Source: Prolixibacteraceae bacterium
Lineage (GTDB): Bacteria; Bacteroidota; Bacteroidia; Bacteroidales; Prolixibacteraceae
Reading direction: 5' to 3'
DNA length: 7,010 bases
Assembly: GCA_027858145.1 (NCBI GenBank)
Contig: JAQIDF010000510.1
Coordinates: 1-7,010 of the forward strand
Below are positions 1-6,731 of the stretch, piece by piece (within the stretch, counting starts at the first letter, position 1; the number at the start of each line of letters is the position of its first letter). The notes beneath the pieces were generated by a model, which was not told the DNA's origin, searched no databases, and saw nothing but the letters and a program-made list of their open reading frames with translations. Both the position numbers and the translations under genes were made by a program.

Positions 1-288
1 GAAGTTGGTATTTCGGCAAACTGCAAAATAACGTTTAATTATCTGGCCGATACTATTGTAGTGCCTCAGGTTGGTGTTCATCAATACGATTCAATTTATG
101 TTGTTTACGTAAAAGATAAAAACAGATATCAACGTTGTGAAGTTCGTAAAGGGTATGAATCTCCCAAAGAGACTGTCATTATTGATGGATTGAATTATAA
201 CGACTTGGTATCGTTGATAAAACCGGACGAAAACCGCGTATCGGAGACCATTTATTTAAACAATGCAGAAACAAATAATACAAACTAA
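1..288 (+). CDS. Periplasmic adaptor subunit, HlyD/MacA type (C-terminal fragment, cut by window edge)
   Basis: The reading frame is open from base 1 to the TAA at 286-288 and gives 95 residues with no start in view, so the 5' part lies outside the window. The visible protein begins EVGISANCKI and continues into a strand reading TIVVPQVGV, then YVVYVKDKNRYQRCEVRKG. This is the end of the beta-barrel and the membrane-proximal domain of an RND/ABC-type periplasmic adaptor. The same layout closes the next two genes (GLTVSC...LYVPLEAV...FVYVKN and GMTVSC...QAPLECV...FVYLKR), so all three are probably paralogues. Internal GTG or ATG codons, such as GTG 61, are not credible starts because homology runs upstream of them. 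The stop is one base before the next ATG (TAATATG), which suggests one mRNA and coupled translation. Membrane anchoring and the hairpin domain cannot be judged. The family call is good, but a fragment alone cannot exclude an RND-pump partner. Confidence 0.82.
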   Translation, partial: EVGISANCKITFNYLADTIVVPQVGVHQYDSIYVVYVKDKNRYQRCEVRKGYESPKETVIIDGLNYNDLVSLIKPDENRVSETIYLNNAETNNTN

Positions 289-289
289 T

Positions 290-1525
290 ATGAAGTATTT
301 GGTAATAATACTTTCCTTTTTGGTAGTTGCAGCGTGTAGCCGCAACAATGAAGCAGAAATACCCCTGGGAAAAGTGGAGCGTGGTACTTTTTATATCGAT
401 CTTTACGAGGAAGGCGAAATTGAAGCAACCCGTTCGGTTCAAATTAATTCTCCCAATATCTCGTGGCGATATGGAATGTTGAAAATCACAAAGCTTGTTG
501 AAGATGGTAGTCAGGTGGAAGCCGGAGATACAGTTGTTATTTTCGACCCGTCGGAAGTGCAAAAAGCAATTGTAGATTCTGAGGCTGAGCTTGAAATTAA
601 AGAGGCTGAATTAAAGCAATTGAAAGCTGAGCAGCAATCAACCGTAAAAGAATTGGAAGCCGACCTTGAAATAACCCGTATCTCACAGGAAATATCGAGA
701 ATTGAATTTGAAACAGCCAACTACGAGGCCGATATTCGTAAAAAAGAGATCCAGCTTAATCTCAAAAAAGCAAACATAGCGCTTGAACGGGCGAAAGAGC
801 AGCTTGAAAACCGCAAAAAAATCCAGCAGGAAGAGCTAAAGCAAAAAATGCTTGAAATTTCTCAATCGAAAAGCGAGTTGAATGATGCCCGCGAAACACT
901 GCAGAAAATGTTTATGGTTTCGCCCTCAAATGGCATAGCCATAATCAATCACAACTGGAGCAGTGATAATAAGTTTCAGGAAGGCGACCAGTGCTGGAGC
1001 GGATACCCGTTGATTGAACTGCCCGACATGAGTGAACTGAAAGCAACAGTACAAATCAACGAAGTTGATATTTCTAAAGTAAAAAAAGGGCTCAGGGCCG
1101 AAATTAAACCCGATGCTTTTTCCGATAGTGTATTTGATTCCGAGGTGATAAAAGTGGCTAATCTGGCGGTGAATAAAGAGCGTGGCTCCAAAATAAAAGT
1201 CTTCCCGGTTGAAGTACTTATAAAATCGAAAAACGAGAAATTGTTACCGGGGCTAACGGTCAGCTGCCGTATTATAGTTGATGAAATTGATGATGTGCTT
1301 TACGTGCCGCTCGAAGCTGTTCGCAGCGAAGCCGGCAAACCATTTGTGTATGTGAAAAATGTAACAGGTTTCGAGAAGAAATTTATCGAAACTGGCGAAA
1401 CAAATACTGATTTTGTCCGGGTCATAAGTGGTCTTAAAGAAGACCAGGAAGTTGCCTTGTTGAATCCGTTTGCTGAAGAAATCGAAAGTGAAGAAGAAAA
1501 CTCAAAACAAAATGCCGATGTTTAA
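290..1525 (+). CDS. Lipoprotein periplasmic adaptor subunit of ABC efflux system (HlyD/MacA family), first complete copy
   Basis: This 411-residue adaptor would bridge the MacB-like permease and the TolC-like channel from the periplasm. I chose ATG 290 over the in-frame ATG 263 because 290 starts exactly at a signal peptide (MKYLVIILSFLVVAAC) and sits one base after the upstream stop. VVAAC is a lipobox, so the mature protein should begin at lipidated Cys16. Order of domains: first half of the lipoyl/barrel-sandwich domain about 25-90 (LVEDGSQVEAGD, then FDPSEV), charged Glu/Lys-rich coiled-coil hairpin about 92-205, second lipoyl half about 207-248 (NGIAI...GYPLIELPDMSEL), beta-barrel about 250-332, and membrane-proximal domain about 335-395. 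A Glu-rich tail follows. Mid-hairpin, R150/I154/A161 only loosely resembles the R-x3-L-x6-S tip motif of TolC-binding adaptors. Length is normal for the family. The final 14 bp overlap the next gene. The substrate is unknown. Confidence 0.9.
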   Translation: MKYLVIILSFLVVAACSRNNEAEIPLGKVERGTFYIDLYEEGEIEATRSVQINSPNISWRYGMLKITKLVEDGSQVEAGDTVVIFDPSEVQKAIVDSEAELEIKEAELKQLKAEQQSTVKELEADLEITRISQEISRIEFETANYEADIRKKEIQLNLKKANIALERAKEQLENRKKIQQEELKQKMLEISQSKSELNDARETLQKMFMVSPSNGIAIINHNWSSDNKFQEGDQCWSGYPLIELPDMSELKATVQINEVDISKVKKGLRAEIKPDAFSDSVFDSEVIKVANLAVNKERGSKIKVFPVEVLIKSKNEKLLPGLTVSCRIIVDEIDDVLYVPLEAVRSEAGKPFVYVKNVTGFEKKFIETGETNTDFVRVISGLKEDQEVALLNPFAEEIESEEENSKQNADV

Positions 1526-2720
1526 ATTAATTATACCATTGTTGCTGTGCGTTGTTTTGTTTTTTCAGTCATGTAGTGAAAAAGCAGAACAAGGAATGCG
1601 CGTTGAAAGGGGCGATTTTGTACAAACCATAACCGAAACAGGGGAACTGGAAGCAGTTAATGCCAAAACATTTGTTATGCCCCGTTTTGGACGGTATTGG
1701 TACGAAATGAAAATTATTGGTTTGTTAGAGCATGGCAGTGTAGTTGAAGCCGGCGATTCGCTTATACAATTCGATCCTTCAGAAATAAAAAAGTTTATTA
1801 TTGATCGTGAAACTGAACTGGAGACCCAAAAGGCGAATCTCGAAAAAACGTATGTTGAAATTGAAAACCGTAAAAGTGATATTCGTTCTACATTGCAGAG
1901 TGAGCAGGCGGCTTTTGATTTGAAAAAACTCGAAGTTGAGCAATACAAGTTCGAATCAGAAAAAGTCAGGGATGTAAAAGAGCTTGAGTTTGAACAAGCC
2001 AAAATCAGGCTCGATAAAGCAAAAACGAGAGCAATGTATCAGGAAATTATTGCCGAAAATCAATTGCAAATTCAACAGATTCGAGTTAAACGTATAGACA
2101 ATCAGGTAAAAGATGCTTATGAAATTATACCCGACCTTACCATCAGAACACCTATTCCCGGCATATTTCAGATAGCCACAAAAAGGCGTTCGCACGAAAT
2201 GTTACAGCTTGGTGATGAAGTGAGAATGGGGCGCCAGCTGGGAAGTGTTCCCGATTTAACATGGATGAAGGTAAATACAATGGTTGATGAAACTGACTTT
2301 TTGAAGGTATATCCAGGTCAGCCGGTTAAGGTACGCCTCGATGCAATGCCTGATGTCGTTTTTGATGGAAAAATTACTTATATGAGTAAGCTATGCCGGC
2401 TGAAAGACAGGGAGGGCAGCCAAAAGGTATTTGATCTGGAAGTGAAACTTAACGTATCTGACGAACGTCTGAAACCGGGCATGACTGTTAGTTGTGAGTT
2501 TATTTGTGCTGATCTGGAGGATGTTGTACAAGCTCCGCTTGAATGTGTCGATTTTAATGAAGGCCGAAGTTTCGTGTATTTAAAACGTAGTGGAAAAACA
2601 ATAAAACAGGAAGTGCAAACCGGAGCTGCGAACAATACTCACGTAGTAATTGAAGGCAATGTAGAACCGGGACAACGTCTCATTCCGCTTAATCAACTTA
2701 ATCAGGAACCAGAAGAATAA
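1512..2720 (+). CDS. Lipoprotein periplasmic adaptor subunit of ABC efflux system (HlyD/MacA family), second complete copy
   Basis: This 402-residue adaptor is a diverged paralogue of the gene before it. ATG 1512 is preferred because it starts at a hydrophobic signal (FKLIIPLLLCVVLFF) ending in QSC, with Cys21 as the likely lipidated residue. ATG 1518 is equally possible. The longer in-frame reading from TTG 1470 only adds a Lys-rich tail before the signal. Layout: lipoyl half about 35-90 (LLEHGSVVEAGD, QFDPSEI), coiled-coil hairpin about 93-203, second lipoyl half about 208-248 (IRTPIPGIFQ...RQLGSVPDLTWM), beta-barrel about 252-332 (LKPGMTVSCEF), and membrane-proximal domain about 336-392. 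It aligns with the preceding protein through GSxVEAGD, FDPSEI/V, GxTVSC and FVYxK, but the hairpins differ, so this is old duplication with divergence. It overlaps the upstream gene by 14 bp in another frame and is followed after 2 bp by the permease gene. I saw no clear RLS tip motif. Confidence 0.9.
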   Translation: MPMFKLIIPLLLCVVLFFQSCSEKAEQGMRVERGDFVQTITETGELEAVNAKTFVMPRFGRYWYEMKIIGLLEHGSVVEAGDSLIQFDPSEIKKFIIDRETELETQKANLEKTYVEIENRKSDIRSTLQSEQAAFDLKKLEVEQYKFESEKVRDVKELEFEQAKIRLDKAKTRAMYQEIIAENQLQIQQIRVKRIDNQVKDAYEIIPDLTIRTPIPGIFQIATKRRSHEMLQLGDEVRMGRQLGSVPDLTWMKVNTMVDETDFLKVYPGQPVKVRLDAMPDVVFDGKITYMSKLCRLKDREGSQKVFDLEVKLNVSDERLKPGMTVSCEFICADLEDVVQAPLECVDFNEGRSFVYLKRSGKTIKQEVQTGAANNTHVVIEGNVEPGQRLIPLNQLNQEPEE

Positions 2721-2722
2721 TT

Positions 2723-3961
2723 ATGCAATTTGAAGAAAATATACGGGTAGCCCTTCGCGGACTTATCGAACACAAGTTCAGATCGTTTCTTACCATGCTG
2801 GGAATTATTTTCGGTGTGGCATCGGTAATTGCCATGCTGTCAATTGGTGAGGGCGCTAAACGCCAGGCTATTGCAAAATATCAGGAACTCGGGGTTACAA
2901 ATATTATCGTGCGCGATAAAAATCTTTCGGATGCAGAACTGGAAGAAGTACGGGCTAAATTTTCACAAGGGCTTTCGCTTTCCGATGCCGAAGCCATTAA
3001 AGAAATTGTGCCGGGTGTTGAAGAGGTCGCCCCCCAGTCTGAAAAAAGCACCGAGGTTAAATTTGCCGATAAATCATCAAAATCAACATTGATTGGTATT
3101 ACACCAGCGTTTATTAAAATTTTAAATTACGAAACAGCTAAAGGCGACTTCATTGACGAACAGCACTACGATAATGGAATGAAAGTATGTGTGCTGGGAG
3201 CCGAAATAGCACGTACCTTGTTTCAGAATCGTGAGCCTGTGGGTGAAATGGTTAAAATCGACGATCAATGGCTCGAAGTGGTTGGTGTAATGAAATCGAA
3301 AGCACTTTTTACCGAAACGGTGGGTGAACTGGCATCTCGCGACCTGAACAACGATGTGTACATTCCACTTTCTACATTTCATAAGCGTTTCGAACCTGAG
3401 AATGAACTCGCCAGTGAGCTGAAACAGCTAACTGTTAAAATTGAAAGTTCCGATAAGTTGATGGTAGCAGCTTCTTTGCTTGAAGAGATCATAAAACGCC
3501 ATCATTATAACAACAAAGATTATAGTATTGTAATTCCATACGAACTTCTGAAACAGGAAGAAAAAGAACGGCGCATTTATAATATTCTGTTGGGTGCTAT
3601 TGCAGCTATTTCGCTTGTAGTGGGCGGAATTGGTATTATGAATATCATGTTGGCAACCGTGATGGAACGAACCCGCGAAATTGGTATACGGCGCGCTATT
3701 GGTGCCCGGAAAGCTGATATTATGAGCCAGTTTGTTACCGAGGCTGTTGCTATTAGTATTACCGGCGGAATAATTGGGGTTATACTGGGCGTGATGCTTT
3801 CTCTGGGAATTACCTTATTCACCGATGTAACTACGTTTATACGTTTATATTCGGTGTTTATAGCTTTTGGTTTTTCGGTGATTGTGGGCATCAGTTTTGG
3901 ATACTTACCTGCAAAAAGTGCAGCCAACCTCAAGCCTATTGAATCAATCAGATACGAATAA
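2723..3961 (+). CDS. MacB-like ABC transporter permease (MacB_PCD + FtsX domains)
   Basis: This 412-residue inner-membrane permease belongs to the type VII (MacB/LolCE/FtsX, mechanotransmission) ABC class. The N-terminus reads ALRGLIEHKFRSFLTMLGII, typical of MacB-type permeases, and leads into TM1 (about 21-43). A large periplasmic domain (about 45-280) follows, then TM2 (about 286-311), TM3 (about 336-363) and TM4 (about 375-395). The family hallmark runs from GGIGIMNIML (301-310) through ERTREIGIRRAIGA (315-328), and the protein ends with the usual PIESIRYE-type tail. E. coli MacB has its ATPase fused at the N-terminus. Here the ATPase is a separate downstream gene, as in many Bacteroidota. 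The ATG is 2 bp after the upstream stop, with no Shine-Dalgarno match, so coupled translation is likely. The family does not transport through the membrane core. It drives periplasmic substrates into the adaptor-TolC conduit. The substrate cannot be inferred; macrolides, peptides and lipophilic molecules are all possible. Confidence 0.94.
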   Translation: MQFEENIRVALRGLIEHKFRSFLTMLGIIFGVASVIAMLSIGEGAKRQAIAKYQELGVTNIIVRDKNLSDAELEEVRAKFSQGLSLSDAEAIKEIVPGVEEVAPQSEKSTEVKFADKSSKSTLIGITPAFIKILNYETAKGDFIDEQHYDNGMKVCVLGAEIARTLFQNREPVGEMVKIDDQWLEVVGVMKSKALFTETVGELASRDLNNDVYIPLSTFHKRFEPENELASELKQLTVKIESSDKLMVAASLLEEIIKRHHYNNKDYSIVIPYELLKQEEKERRIYNILLGAIAAISLVVGGIGIMNIMLATVMERTREIGIRRAIGARKADIMSQFVTEAVAISITGGIIGVILGVMLSLGITLFTDVTTFIRLYSVFIAFGFSVIVGISFGYLPAKSAANLKPIESIRYE

Positions 3962-3976
3962 TATTGACAATCAATT

Positions 3977-4657
3977 ATGTTAATTGAAATAAAAAATTTA
4001 CAGAAAAATTACCTGATGGGCAAAATCGAAGTTACAGCCTTGACGGAGATCGATTTACAAATTCGAAAAAACGAATATGTTGCCATTATGGGGCCTTCAG
4101 GTTCCGGTAAATCTACTTTGATGAATATTCTGGGATGTCTCGACACTCCAACATTAGGGCAATACCTATTTAATAATGTCGATGTAAGCAGTCTTACCGA
4201 TGACGAGCTTTCAGCAATGCGTAACCGCGAAATAGGATTCATCTTTCAAACTTTCAACTTGCTACCCAAAATGAGTTCGCTGCATAATGTTGAACTCCCA
4301 TTAATGTATGGGGGGGTGGACAAACATGAACGCAAAGATCGGGCTGAACGTGCACTCCAAAGGGTAGGACTGGCAGAGCGTATGCATCATAAACCATCGG
4401 AATTGAGTGGGGGACAACGTCAGCGCGTAGCTGTTGCAAGGGCATTGGTAACCAATCCGGGTATTTTGCTCGCCGATGAGCCTACCGGGGCACTCGATTC
4501 AAAAACCGGTGACGAAATAATGGCGCTTTTCGACGAGCTTCACAACGAAGGTAATACCATCATTGTAATTACCCACGAGAAAGAAATTGCGGAATATGCC
4601 CATCGAACCATTTTTCTGAAAGACGGTATGATTTTTTCGGATGCACCGAATAGTTAG
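3977..4657 (+). CDS. ABC transporter ATP-binding protein (MacB/LolD-type)
   Basis: This 226-residue cytoplasmic ATPase would power the permease encoded just upstream. All nucleotide-binding elements are intact: Walker A GPSGSGKST (39-47), Q-loop Gln91 in FIFQTFNLLP, signature LSGGQRQRVAVARAL (143-157), Walker B ILLADE (163-168), D-loop GALD (171-174) and H-loop His200 in VITHE. The stretch FQTFNLLPKMSSLHNVELPL is characteristic of the LolD/MacB/FtsE-like branch that pairs with FtsX-domain permeases. The length is that of a lone nucleotide-binding domain with no fused membrane part. It lies 15 bp after the permease gene on the same strand, which supports their pairing. I see no Shine-Dalgarno sequence before the ATG. 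The gene is too general in sequence to be called lolD or macB, and LolD function is unlikely because no LolC/E gene pair is present and an adaptor and TolC are. Confidence 0.95.
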   Translation: MLIEIKNLQKNYLMGKIEVTALTEIDLQIRKNEYVAIMGPSGSGKSTLMNILGCLDTPTLGQYLFNNVDVSSLTDDELSAMRNREIGFIFQTFNLLPKMSSLHNVELPLMYGGVDKHERKDRAERALQRVGLAERMHHKPSELSGGQRQRVAVARALVTNPGILLADEPTGALDSKTGDEIMALFDELHNEGNTIIVITHEKEIAEYAHRTIFLKDGMIFSDAPNS

Positions 4658-4708
4658 CTGTAAAATTCCACATGTTAGTTTATTGAAAACATAAAAGAAA
4701 AAGTAACC

Positions 4709-6196
4709 ATGCGTACCATCAAAATATCGTTTCTGATTTTTTTACTTGCAATGTTATCATTTCGCGGGAATTGCGAAACCCATCAACTCGACCTGGCCGA
4801 AAGTATTGCCATTGCTAAAATGAAGAGCTTTGACATGTTAAGCTTGAAGCAGGATCTGAAAATTGCTGAATATAACCTCAAATCGGCAACCAGCCGGTTC
4901 AAAACACACGTCGACCTCGACTTGGATGTGCCCAATTATACCGAAACCGTGAGGCAGTATGAAGACAGTGCAGGAATTACTTTTTATCCCGTAAGACAGT
5001 CGTTACTTCGAAGCGAACTGACCATAAACCAGCCGTTGCCCACCGACGGTAATATATACATAAGTTCGGGCTTAAGTTCTACCGATGATTATAACGATAG
5101 TAAACGTTGGTTGCGGATGAACACTCGTTTGGGACTTACTCAGCCAATTGATGCCTTGTATGGCTACAACCGCATTAAATCGGAATTTAAACGTGCCGAA
5201 CTGGCTTACGAGCAATCGCAGAAACGCCTCAAGCGCGAAGAATTGAACCTGGTTTATTACGTGAGTAATTCTTTTTACCGCCTGTTGCAGGTGCAAAAAA
5301 GGGAAGAGATTGCATTAATGAACCTCGAACGACAGAAAGATGCTTTTCAAATTGCAAAAAATAAATTTGACGCAGGATTAATCCGTGAGGTTGATGCATT
5401 GCAAATGGAAGTAGATTTGGCCGAAGCTCAAAATAATTATGACATGGCTGTGATTGACCGCTTTTCTGCCGAGAACGAATTCAAAGAACTTATTGGAGTC
5501 GGTTTAAGCGATACGGTCGTTATTTCGAGTGATATTGATTATCAATTAGTTGATGTTGATGAAGATATGGCAGTAGAACTGGCTCTACAAAATCGTACAG
5601 AAATACGCGAACAGGAGATTTCAATAGAGCTAAATCAGTTGAATCTGAAAAGGCAAAAATCCGAAGGGATGATAACCGGAAACCTGAATGCTTATTATGA
5701 AAAAATTGGTGTGCATGATTCTCCAATGTCCAATGAAATTGGTGATTCTTTTAATAAATCGTTTAATGATTTTCAGGAACGTCCCGGTAATTTTGGCGTA
5801 GGTATATCAATAAACATTCCCATTATCGACTGGGGCGAAAACAAGGCGCTGGTGCAGGCTGCTGAAGCGCGTTTAAAGCAAAATCAATATCGAATGCAGG
5901 AAACAACCCGCGCTATCGAAACCGAGGTAAAAAACCTTGTTGCCGGGTTAAACAGCAGCTTAAAACGGCTGCAATTACTTGAAAAAAACGTTGAGGTAGC
6001 TGAAAAAAGCTTCGAAATAACCCGTATGCGCTATTCTGATGGTGATATTGACAGTCAGGATTTGGCTCTGGAGCGTGAGCGTCTGAACAATGCATATATT
6101 TCACACCTTTCATCATATATTCAGTATGAATTGAACCTGGCCGACCTGATGCGCAAAACATTTTACGACTTTAAAAAAGATGAGCCGGTACTGTAA
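4709..6196 (+). CDS. TolC-family outer membrane efflux protein
   Basis: This 495-residue protein is the probable outer-membrane exit duct of the operon's efflux complex. The N-terminus (MRTIKISFLIFLLAMLSF) is a signal peptide, probably cut by signal peptidase I near GNC-ET (residues 20-24). Cys22 lacks a proper lipobox, so I do not call a lipoprotein. Two OEP-type repeats are visible. The first (about 27-262) contains the long helices with KFDAGLIREVDALQMEVDLA (219-238). The second (about 284-485) contains a barrel strand NFGVGISINIPIIDWGENKA (361-380) and the helical motif RYSDGDIDSQDLALERERLN (441-460), equivalent to the first. This internal duplication is a family hallmark. The length is at the upper end of normal, with a loop of about 30 residues (335-360) before the second strand pair. 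It starts 51 bp after the ATPase, the largest gap in the operon. The leader AAAAGAAAAAGTAACC is A-rich. I see no promoter there, so co-transcription is the default. Confidence 0.93.
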   Translation: MRTIKISFLIFLLAMLSFRGNCETHQLDLAESIAIAKMKSFDMLSLKQDLKIAEYNLKSATSRFKTHVDLDLDVPNYTETVRQYEDSAGITFYPVRQSLLRSELTINQPLPTDGNIYISSGLSSTDDYNDSKRWLRMNTRLGLTQPIDALYGYNRIKSEFKRAELAYEQSQKRLKREELNLVYYVSNSFYRLLQVQKREEIALMNLERQKDAFQIAKNKFDAGLIREVDALQMEVDLAEAQNNYDMAVIDRFSAENEFKELIGVGLSDTVVISSDIDYQLVDVDEDMAVELALQNRTEIREQEISIELNQLNLKRQKSEGMITGNLNAYYEKIGVHDSPMSNEIGDSFNKSFNDFQERPGNFGVGISINIPIIDWGENKALVQAAEARLKQNQYRMQETTRAIETEVKNLVAGLNSSLKRLQLLEKNVEVAEKSFEITRMRYSDGDIDSQDLALERERLNNAYISHLSSYIQYELNLADLMRKTFYDFKKDEPVL

Positions 6197-6335
6197 AATT
6201 AAAGTGTTAGGAGTGATAGAATAATGGGGCAGTGGCATTATTAGAATAATTGTAAAGCATGGCAATGGCAGAAGCACTTGCTATATCATTGCATACACCA
6301 TTATAATTCTCAATATTCAGTTTAGAAATTATACT
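6197..6335. other. Non-coding spacer after the efflux operon
   Basis: This 139-base spacer separates the TolC-family gene from the small AT-rich ORF. I found no GC-rich hairpin followed by a T-run, so no intrinsic terminator for the operon can be called. A weak inverted pair GCAATG (6262-6267) and CATTGC (6287-6292) encloses a 19-base loop region. It has no T-tract and is not assigned a function. No match to the Bacteroidota TAnnTTTG -7 element was seen. Confidence 0.4.
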
Positions 6336-6515
6336 ATGAGTAAAAAAAAGTTCATTGGAACTATTTGCTTTTTTTTTATTATATTTTTACTTAACTCTAT
6401 TAGAAATAGTTTTTCGTTAAGAAATTTGGTTGAATCGCTTATTGCAACAATTATATTTTTTCTTTTAGTTCTTTTCTTTTTTCAAAAAAAAGCAATAAAG
6501 AATAACGTTAATTAA
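6336..6515 (+). CDS. Hypothetical small membrane protein, 59 residues, two predicted TM segments
   Basis: ATG 6336 to TAA 6513-6515 encodes 59 residues. I do not recognise a family. The protein has a basic start (MSKKKF), a hydrophobic segment at about residues 6-20 (TICFFFIIFLL), a polar connector with two arginines (NSIRNSFSLRN), a second hydrophobic segment at about 34-49 (SLIATIIFFLLVLFFF) and a basic/polar tail (QKKAIKNNVN). This is the pattern of a two-helix inner-membrane miniprotein with both ends on the cytoplasmic side by the positive-inside rule. By hand count the ORF has 36 G or C in 180 bases, about 20 percent, far below the efflux genes, so it may be foreign or simply unconstrained AT-rich DNA that codes for Phe/Ile/Leu by composition. 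There is no Shine-Dalgarno sequence, although this group rarely uses one. It follows the operon by 139 bp and a role in export is not shown. Confidence 0.42.
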   Translation: MSKKKFIGTICFFFIIFLLNSIRNSFSLRNLVESLIATIIFFLLVLFFFQKKAIKNNVN

Positions 6516-6540
6516 AAAATCGTTGATTGATTTTAATCAA
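6514..6540 (-). terminator. Possible weak intrinsic terminator for minus-strand transcription
   Basis: TTGATT (6523-6528) and AATCAA (6535-6540) form a perfect 6-bp stem with a 6-base loop. Read on the minus strand, the stem is followed after three bases by six Ts (complement of A 6514-6519). That is the geometry of an intrinsic terminator for transcripts coming from the transposase-remnant side. The stem is almost all A:T, so it would be weak, and such a pairing arises readily by chance in AT-rich DNA. Confidence 0.2.
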
Positions 6541-6621
6541 ATTAATAAGACTAGTTATAACATTATAATTTAAAGGAAAGATTAACAGAAACCGTTATAA
6601 TTGGGGGACTCTACTCTGACC
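6541..6621. other. AT-rich intergenic stretch without recognisable content
   Basis: No ORF, RNA gene or promoter consensus was recognised here. The only visible order is an 8-bp palindrome GTTATAAC (6554-6561) and a second GTTATAA at 6594-6600. Neither is convincing as an operator. Confidence 0.35.
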
Positions 6622-6677
6622 AACCCCTCGTTTAGCTTGCGTAATTGCCTGTCCCGATAAAACATCGGGAAGGGGTT
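6622..6677. repeat. REP-like nested palindrome, left copy
   Basis: An outer stem AACCCCT (6622-6628) pairs with AGGGGTT (6671-6677) and encloses an inner perfect 7-bp hairpin TCCCGAT (6652-6658), loop AAAAC, ATCGGGA (6664-6670). The first 12 bases (AACCCCTCGTTT, 6622-6633) recur exactly at 6937-6948 in the same orientation, on the far side of the transposase remnant. CCCGAT/ATCGGG hairpins and CCCCTCGTTT-type repeats fit the dispersed palindromes linked to REP-associated tyrosine transposases in Bacteroidota, as far as I recall. The REP assignment is inference from structure and context. Confidence 0.6.
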
Positions 6678-6685
6678 TTCCGATA

Positions 6686-6700
6686 GTCGTTTGTAACGAC
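6686..6700. repeat. Short perfect hairpin GTCGTT-TGT-AACGAC
   Basis: GTCGTT (6686-6691) and AACGAC (6695-6700) form a perfect 6-bp stem with a 3-base loop. It lies directly between the left nested palindrome and the hairpin at the transposase stop codon, so it is read as part of the same palindrome cluster. It has no T-run and is not a terminator. Confidence 0.5.
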
Positions 6701-6705
6701 ACATG

Positions 6706-6731
6706 GTTATTTGATGACACAATCAAATAAC
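6706..6731. repeat. Perfect 10-bp inverted repeat abutting the transposase remnant's stop codon
   Basis: GTTATTTGAT (6706-6715) and ATCAAATAAC (6722-6731) are exact inverted repeats with a 6-base loop. The last base of the right arm is also the last base of the minus-strand TAG stop of the transposase fragment (6733-6731). The position just beyond the transposase gene fits a transposon-end or REP structure. A transcription stop is less likely, because no T-tract follows on either strand. Confidence 0.6.

Noticed and set aside
263..289. Upstream ATG 263 as start of the first complete adaptor
   Set aside because: It adds MQKQIIQTN before a complete lipoprotein signal and overlaps the previous gene. 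ATG 290 fits the signal peptide and the junction better.
179..562. Minus-strand ORF of 127 residues opposite the first adaptor genes
   Set aside because: It lies antisense across a gene junction with strong coding evidence on the plus strand and has no recognisable domain. It is a shadow ORF, as are the other long antisense frames in the operon.
1470..1511. TTG 1470 as start of the second adaptor
   Set aside because: It would put a 14-residue Lys-rich extension ahead of the signal peptide and rely on a rare start codon. ATG 1512 or 1518 begins at the signal.
2829..3092. Plus-strand 87-residue ORF inside the permease gene
   Set aside because: It is an alternative frame within a clear MacB-type permease, with no recognisable family features.
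4709..4780. TolC-family protein as a lipoprotein via Cys22
   Set aside because: The residues before Cys22 (FRGN) do not form a lipobox; a signal peptidase I site near residues 20-24 fits better.
6262..6292. GCAATG/CATTGC inverted pair as an operon terminator
   Set aside because: The stem is only 6 bp with a long loop and no T-tract follows.
6259..6306. Fifteen-codon ORF (MAMAEALAISLHTPL) in the spacer after the TolC-family gene
   Set aside because: It is too short to support, has no leader-peptide or attenuator structure beside it, and is readily explained by chance.
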